Part shown: piece after piece, positions 59,391-64,000 of the stretch
Layout: every line of letters begins with the position of its first letter
Position numbering within the stretch: position 1 is the first letter of the stretch
Assembly: GCA_020740775.1 (NCBI GenBank)
Contig: JAHEWK010000010.1
Location: forward strand, 1,550,001 to 1,614,000
Source of the DNA: Ilyonectria destructans
Lineage: Eukaryota; Ascomycota; Sordariomycetes; Hypocreales; Nectriaceae
Length of the DNA stretch: 64,000 bases
Reading direction: 5' to 3'
Made by a program: the position numbers and the translations under genes
The notes under the pieces: generated by a model
Database searches by the model: none
Told to the model about the DNA's origin: nothing
The model's input: only the letters and a program-made list of their open reading frames with translations

Positions 59391-59715
59391 ATGTCTGGGC
59401 AGCTCAAAGAAAAAAAACCTCAGGAAGCTAAGAAAGACGAAGGATGGATTCTCCAGCCTGATGTTCACTTCAATTCTTCTAGGCCCCTGGAAGAGACAGC
59501 CAAGCCCGAATTGAATAATATCATCGGAGAGAATCAATACAAATTGATAGTAATCAAGGCGCCATTTCTACAGACTAAAACTACTTGCTAACATGGAATA
59601 GCTCGAGGAATCCGATGATCGCGCCCAACTCTGGGTGAAGAAACTATTGGACGCGGTATGCCTACCCTATATTTCCACGGATATTCTCACTGACCGATAG
59701 AATAGGAGCAATTGA
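59391..59715 (+). CDS. Small three-exon hypothetical protein
   Basis: Exons 59391-59549, 59602-59655 and 59701-59715 join in frame to 75 residues. Intron 1 (52 bp) has a textbook branch site (GCTAAC) before AATAG; intron 2 is 45 bp with CTGAC before GATAG. The peptide is highly charged: Lys/Glu-rich start, then ELNNIIGENQYKLI and DDRAQLWVKKLL. No domain or signal peptide is seen. Support comes from three consistent splice events and a TTTATTACGCATCATC leader before the ATG; transcript evidence is absent. Confidence 0.35.
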
Positions 59716-60058
59716 AGCTTGTGCAGGATCTAGTTTTGAAATTACGACGTTCCCCCAGTTCGGAGGAGTCTTGATGGCCAATATTCCTTGGTATTATTAG
59801 CCAGGTAGAAGTTCTAAATAGAACCCGTCTAATCTTGACCACTACTTGCCAATCACCTGACCTCGCCAATTTCAGATGAACTTGAGGCCGGAGTACCAAC
59901 TCTCATAGTCCATTTAAAAGCTTCAGCTTCGCGTAGACTCCTTTCGAGGTTAACCGGGTCATAGGGCTGTCGGTTTTTAGCGGCCCACGATCTAGTCCAG
60001 AACACCAACGTCAGCAGTTGTTTGGCCAGGAAAATACGAACGCTGGAAAGATTCTCAG
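59716..60058. other. Short intergenic, no gene seen
   Basis: Flanks of the kinase gene's 3' end; nothing recognised. Confidence 0.35.
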
Positions 60059-62641
60059 CTAAGAAAAGTAGAAGTGTTCTGACCTGGAGCGCACATTGAG
60101 CTCGGCTCCACTCCTGCGTGCGATTATGGGGGGAGGCCAGCTGAATGAAGACTTGTCGTATTGGAATGGCTGCTCAAAGTAGGCCACATCTCGTTCAATC
60201 ATGTTGTCAAGCTTCTTGACCAGGTCAGATATGACTATGCGATCCGTGGGTAGCCTTGGTTTCCCGACCAATCGTCTCAGATATAACCTTTCGCACATCT
60301 TCGAGATGGCACCCGCCTTGTCTTGCTCCCGTTCGTTGGGAACGAGCATGTCCTGGACGGTGAGATCCACAAGGTCGTGAATGAATTTTGGGGTGTGTGG
60401 CGCATCGTGAACTTTCATAGCCCACTAGAGAAGTCAGTAGAGAAGCTTAGTGTAGGGGGGTGGATGGAAGTGGAGGGCTGAAGACATACGTTCAATACAC
60501 CTTGAGCGATGGAGACCTCAACACATTCGCCAAAGCACCATCGAGGTAAGGAGTAGCAATCATAGAATGTGTTTGTTCTCATGATATCCAAAACAAGACT
60601 GATGGCCTGCCTCTCATTATTGAACTCGAACAATCCCGGAAGGCCAAAATTCAGCCAGACCGTGAACTCAATGAACAAACAGCCCATTGCCCAGATGTCC
60701 AAGGGTCGCCCTGTGGGCCAGTCAAGTCCAGTCTCTGGAGGAGCGTACTTATGCCACGTCTTGCGTGAACTGACTCGATTGACGGAGATTGATTTATGAT
60801 ACTGGGCGAGGCCAAAGTCGGCGAGCTGGAGGAATCCAAACTCGTCTTCCTCACCATTCCAGTTTCGGAAGCAGAGAATATTCTGGGGCTTGATATCACC
60901 ATGAATACCAAATCTCCGAGGATCTTTGTCAGAAGGCGCCCGGAAATCCGCAAACTCATGCAGGATCTGTAACGCGTGAGCGAGGCCATTGAGCTGACGA
61001 GCCATCCAATTTGAGATTCTCTGCCTCAGTGCTGCATCTTGGTGCGGAGTGTATGTGCACCAGAATTCCATAAGGTTGTGGTCGGCACAGGGGAAAATGA
61101 AGTAGAACGTAGGGCCGCGTTTAGAGTCAACCTCAAACGTGGCCAGCAATTTTGCAATGTGTTTGGTGTTGTGTTCATGGCCGATGCTGTTCAGACGACC
61201 GAGGACGCTGGCCTCGATTTGGAAGGGTTTTCGATCTGTGGAGAACAGCCTTTTGATGGCAAAGATTTGGTCTTTGCCGCGCTTTTAAGATGTGAGTTAA
61301 TTGAGTTATCGCAAAGGGTGCACATTGAGCAGGTCGCAACTTTACCTTCTGCGTGTGCAACCTCAGATTGCCATGATGTTTGGGAAGCCTGACTTTCGTG
61401 ACGGATGAGAATGCTCCTTCGAATTCCTTCCTACGAACAGGAATAAACGGAAGCGCCACATTCTTTGGGAAGAAATAGTGCCTACACTCGTCGCCGTAGT
61501 CCTTGAAGAACGGCGCGCTCAGCTTGAGCTGGTATGTACCGAAATCCTTGATGCTTTTTATGGACCAGCTCTGGAAGCATGGATGGAGAACGCTGCTGTT
61601 GGGAAGCCCAATGTGGTGTATGTTATCGCGGTCTCCAATGCTCTGGAGTGGAAGGAGGCTATCATGCAGCTGCTCCTTGATGAAGTGCAGAATTTGGTCA
61701 TGTTTCTCCATGAGAATGAGAATCGTGAAGACCTTGCGGTATGAGGTAAAGTCGATGTCTGTCTTTGAAGAGGGCATCCCGCATATGGTTTGGGCAGTGT
61801 CAGCCTTCTCACTGTCATCGACTCCTAACTCACACTGATCGAGGATCATCCGAACGCGATTCTCCGTCATGAATGACCAGACTCTGCCGTCGGACAAGAA
61901 CTCATCAGTGGTGTAAGGGAAGAGCGCCGAGGATCTGACTAGCCTCGACAGAATCTGGCTGACACCTGCCAATGTGATCACTTCATCTTCGGGCGGGAGC
62001 AAGGCTGTCTGTCCGGAGTACAGTGTGACATCTCCCGCCGTTGCCTGTGTTTTGGCGACTGATTCGGAGGTTTCTGGAGCACACTGCTCCTTTTGAGTCG
62101 GAGGCTGAAGTTCCTCTGGAGTTCCATCTCGAGGCAACTCAGCAGGAACGGGAGTGTATGCGGGCCTAAGGGTTGTATCGGCTGGGCTGCCGGTACGCGC
62201 TTCTGTATGATCAAAGAGAGAGCCCACACGAAAGGCATTGTCTTCAAAACTCGCGGGTAAATCTTGTGGCCCAAACTTTCGCGCTAGATACTCCAGCATG
62301 TAGTTTCGACTCTCAAGAGCACCAACAGGGGTTGGGAGACCCGTAATTTCGGTGGAAAAAGTTGACCTGGTTGAAACCTTTGGGGGATCGTTTCCTCGGA
62401 TCGCAGCTATCGCTGGGACCGGCGGGGAGGGAGCAGTCTCTTTTTCGGACTCATGTCCTGTGGGTAGAGTGGGTTTCAACAAGTGCTCTGAGCTGTCTGA
62501 TAGCTAGATTGGGGTCAGTTAGTTACCAGAAAGCCTTCTACTTCATGCCTATCGTACCTGTGGGGGATTTCCTGCCGGACTAGAGACAAGAGGAGAGAGT
62601 AGTTTAGATGCCTTTATCGAAAGAAACTTTGAGGGAGCCAT
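60059..62641 (-). CDS. Fungal serine/threonine protein kinase with long N-terminal extension
   Basis: Four exons on the minus strand (62641-62558, 62503-61346, 61281-60490, 60424-60059; introns 54, 64 and 65 bp) encode 799 residues. Residues 1-400 are a Ser/Pro-rich start followed by an uncharacterised helical region typical of Pezizomycotina accessory kinases. The kinase domain begins near 415: Lys424 in FAIKRLF, likely Glu437, catalytic HGDIKPQNIL (Asp543, Lys545), DFGLA (Asp569) and KYAPPE (594-597). The HGD in place of HRD is common in this fungal group and the enzyme should still be active, because Lys, Asp and DFG are all present. The C-terminal exon adds about 120 residues. No partner gene is evident; family expansions of this kind are linked with signalling or non-self recognition, which is unproven here. 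Confidence 0.87.
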
Positions 62642-64000
62642 TTTGTTCGATGCGGAGTGTGTCTCACGGAACGGCGAAATACGCAGTTCCCTGTCAAGGA
62701 TGAGGAGGGTGAGACTGACCACCCCTACCTAAGACAGTGGTTAGCTGGTTCAACTTTGCTGATATGCTGTGGCTTTGCTCACAAGATGACTGAGAGGATA
62801 CAGGAAGAAGAAGAGAAAGGAATGTGCGGAGAGAGAGTGATGATTAAATAGTAAACAAAGAAACCAAGCGACCGAGAAGGATTGGGTGGCACCGCGGGAG
62901 TCCTGAAAGAAGAGAAGTGATTGACGGCGCCGGCCTTGCAGAAGCAATGATGCAAGACATGCCAGAAGATGCAGATCAACAGGAGGCGTACAGAATGTCA
63001 CGGCAAACTAAGAGTCCGTGACACTGAAAGTTGCTTAGGCAAACGCATTAGCCGACAGTCATTCAGTGCCTAGCCGATGCCGTTTGGCTTCATGTTTGTC
63101 GGTGAGATGGCGAAGCGGGACGCCATCACATGAGAAGCGATCGCATAGTTTTTGTATTCAGAAGAAAGACAGTTTCTAAAGAGTTGAATAAAGCATGGCA
63201 GAATTGTGAGAGTGCAGAAAGCTCCAGTCAAAGAGTTGAGTCTCATGTGTCTCGGTAGCTAAGAAACTGTTGAATGGGTTCCCACCAGCTCACACCTGTC
63301 AGCGAGATGACGCCGGTTTGGCGTCATTGTTGGAAGATTCCTATGCTGGCAATCGGCAACAAACAGCTTGTGTTTGTTCACTCCACAAGGTCAGTGATTC
63401 ATGACTTTTGCGGTTGTGCTGTTTGCCACACCCTGTGCTGAACTAAACAGCCAAGTAAATTGGCATAGCCCTTTAGACTGCGTGCGATTAAGGCCGTTGG
63501 ATGCACTGAGTTGAGATTATAGCTAAGAGGGTATAGACGTTCCCCGACACATGGACTCCTACCTACCTTCGCCTAACATCAAAGTACAGTACTGCCGATC
63601 CTTTGTGAACAAAATTTGAGTAGCTGCAAACTTCACGGCACTTGTGGATACAGTACAACTAATGCGCCTTGTCACAGACAAAGGGATGCAACGTCCGCGA
63701 ATCAATGCGCACTGAACTCCGGGTTGAGAGTCCCGAAGCAGCGTTTGTCAGTTGCTATGAGATGAGCGACTCAGTGCGACCGGTTAATCTTGGGCCTGAG
63801 AACATGGTGAGTTGGCTCCAGCATTCTACCTCAGTCATAGCTCGCCAGGTGTAGATGAATGTCATGTCGAATAATAATCACCATGGTGAAACGTGCACGT
63901 CCACCTGCATCCGGTTATGGAGCAGGGGCGTAACTTAAATACCAGGTTGTGCAATTGAAGCCGCGGATCAATCGCAAACAACTTGGGCACGAGGCGGCGG
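62642..64000. other. Terminal non-coding stretch
   Basis: No gene is supportable. It holds the kinase promoter, related hairpins at 63106-63127 and 63307-63327, and a short open frame at 63669-63854 with no recognisable features. Confidence 0.4.
63307..63327. repeat. 8-bp perfect hairpin, related to one at 63106-63127
   Basis: ATGACGCC at 63307-63314 pairs with GGCGTCAT at 63320-63327 across a 5-base loop. About 200 bases upstream, GATGGCG at 63106-63112 pairs with CGCCATC at 63121-63127. Both are preceded by a TGTC(G/A)GYGAGATG sequence, so they look like diverged copies. Confidence 0.7.

Overview
The window is from a filamentous ascomycete (Pezizomycotina, probably a Sordariomycete). The evidence is short GT-AG introns of about 45-120 bp, TATA and CT-rich promoters, a Zn2Cys6 regulator, siderophore and allantoate-type MFS carriers, a fused urea amidolyase, and long gene-free stretches with degenerate repeats. 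The species cannot be told from the sequence alone. Spliced gene models below were rebuilt by hand; splice sites were accepted only when the reading frame stayed continuous.

Layout. 1-5.7 kb: the 3' end of an Atm1-like ABC exporter, a siderophore-iron MFS transporter and an MGT-type UDP-glycosyltransferase. 5.7-11.1 kb: a gene-poor, repeat-rich stretch with one small, probably truncated spliced gene carrying a tandem exon-intron duplication. 11.1-20.4 kb: a nitrogen module, with urea amidolyase (DUR1,2) head-to-head with a Dal81/TamA-type regulator across a 1.6-kb promoter containing GATA-factor motifs. 21.4-34.1 kb: unrelated single genes, namely an NAD-dependent epimerase, an AIF-like FAD oxidoreductase, a PQ-loop membrane protein, a GT31-like glycosyltransferase, a Dal5-family MFS permease and a zinc-free MDR reductase.

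35.6-56.2 kb holds the most important feature: what looks like a complete galactosaminogalactan (GAG) exopolysaccharide cluster. It encodes a giant membrane GT4 synthase (gt4c), a UDP-Glc/GlcNAc 4-epimerase with the Cys gatekeeper (uge3), a spherulin-4 GH135 hydrolase (sph3), a membrane-anchored GH114 endo-galactosaminidase (ega3) and a secreted deacetylase with NodB-like metal motifs (agd3). Uge3 would make UDP-Gal and UDP-GalNAc, Gt4c would polymerise and export the chain, Agd3 would partly deacetylate it outside the cell to give a cationic adhesive polymer, and Sph3 and Ega3 would trim it. The system is known from Aspergillus fumigatus. The gene order, the extra Agd3 module and the absence of a membrane anchor on Sph3 are the unusual points here.

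57-64 kb is an accessory region: a CorA-like fungal membrane protein whose last exon is partly duplicated, a tiny three-exon gene, an 800-residue fungal protein kinase, and a terminal non-coding stretch with related hairpins.
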